Of a stretch of DNA of 6,589 nt, positions 6,293 through 6,589 are shown one piece after another (the first letter of the stretch is position 1; each line of letters starts with the position of its first letter). The DNA comes from Hyphomicrobiales bacterium (lineage in GTDB: Bacteria; Pseudomonadota; Alphaproteobacteria; Rhizobiales; JAUVMS01), in assembly GCA_030600135.1 (NCBI GenBank), contig JAUVMS010000194.1:1-6589 (forward strand). The letters are read 5' to 3'. Below the pieces are notes generated by a model. The model had not been told where the DNA came from. It was given only the letters and a program-made list of their open reading frames with translations, and did not search any database. Made by a program: the position numbers and the translations under genes.

Positions 6293-6589
6293 ATGAAACG
6301 AACGATGTTGGGCCGTCGCTTGAATAGCAATGGCCTGCCAATTCGCATGCTAGCGCACACTTCACTCGTCATGGCTCTGGCGGTTGTGGCGTCGGTGCCA
6401 GTTCTGGTGTTGGTCGGGTCCGAATCGGAAAAAATCAACCGCTGGCGCGCCGACGTCGAACACGTCGGAGGCAGCCTCGAATTTGGCGACGGCGGGTCTT
6501 TCGGAGCCGGATCCGTCATTTTCACCGACGGCGGAAGTGATGATTTTACGCAAAGAATAAGAAGTGAAAAGCATTGGAAGAATAAGCAA
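6293..6589 (+). CDS. Partial open frame, putative single-anchor membrane or secreted protein (runs off the window)
   Basis: From the ATG at 6293 there are 99 codons with no stop to the window edge; an in-frame TAG at 6272-6274 limits the start to this region. The protein begins with a basic segment (KR..GRR) followed by a hydrophobic helix at about 25-43, resembling an uncleaved signal anchor or long signal peptide. Next is a charged linker (ESEKINRWRADVEH) and a glycine/aspartate-rich stretch with GDGGSFG and TDGGSDD. No family is recognised. The ribosome binding site is poor: AGAGGG ends 14 bases upstream, so ATGs at 6305 or 6347 are possible. The last 50 bases are noticeably AT-richer, and the residues become Lys/Arg-rich, so the frame may be near its end. 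Minus-strand frames are also open here, so coding status is uncertain. Confidence 0.45.
   Translation, partial: MKRTMLGRRLNSNGLPIRMLAHTSLVMALAVVASVPVLVLVGSESEKINRWRADVEHVGGSLEFGDGGSFGAGSVIFTDGGSDDFTQRIRSEKHWKNKQ

Noticed and set aside
6121..6327. A 68-codon plus-strand open frame with a GTG-type start
   Set aside because: It has no ribosome binding site or protein pattern, and overlaps the better-supported frame at 6293.

Overview
The window looks like ordinary alphaproteobacterial chromosome, probably Hyphomicrobiales (relatives of Bradyrhizobium or Rhodopseudomonas). The pointers are an IalB-type exported protein beside rlmN, a DUF1232/YkvA protein of the form common in that order, a 17beta-HSD10-like SDR, moderately high GC, and AGGA-type ribosome binding sites. 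The genus cannot be fixed from the sequence. There is no tRNA, rRNA, CRISPR array, insertion sequence or phage gene.

Left block (46-3446), all on the minus strand. In transcription order it holds a SPOUT-class RNA methyltransferase (3446-2880), a secreted IalB-family protein (2763-2251), the radical-SAM methyltransferase RlmN (2197-962), and two small four-helix membrane proteins that are diverged paralogues. The first paralogue (951-508) is intact. The second (511-46) starts inside the stop codon of the first (ATGA overlap) and is split by a one-base frameshift at a four-base homopolymer. A good sigma70-type promoter with a perfect TATAAT lies just upstream of ialB, so ialB-rlmN-paralogue 1-paralogue 2 is a likely transcription unit, separate from the upstream methyltransferase gene.

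Middle block. A divergent 111-bp gap containing a 12-bp perfect palindrome leads to a zinc-independent NADPH:quinone-oxidoreductase-type MDR enzyme on the plus strand (3558-4532). It converges on a DUF1232/YkvA protein on the minus strand (5009-4608), which has its own recognisable promoter. Divergent from that is an SDR of the type II 3-hydroxyacyl-CoA dehydrogenase (HSD10) type (5192-5977), with a small hairpin across its stop codon.

Right end. About 315 bp without a convincing gene (5978-6292) is followed by an open frame running off the window (6293-6589). It would encode a small protein with one membrane anchor and a glycine/aspartate-rich segment that I do not recognise.

Functionally this is housekeeping RNA modification, envelope proteins and oxidoreductases. 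I see no new multi-gene system. The observations most worth checking are the frameshifted second paralogue, the coupled paralogue pair itself, the inverted repeats near promoters or start codons, and the unidentified right-edge frame.
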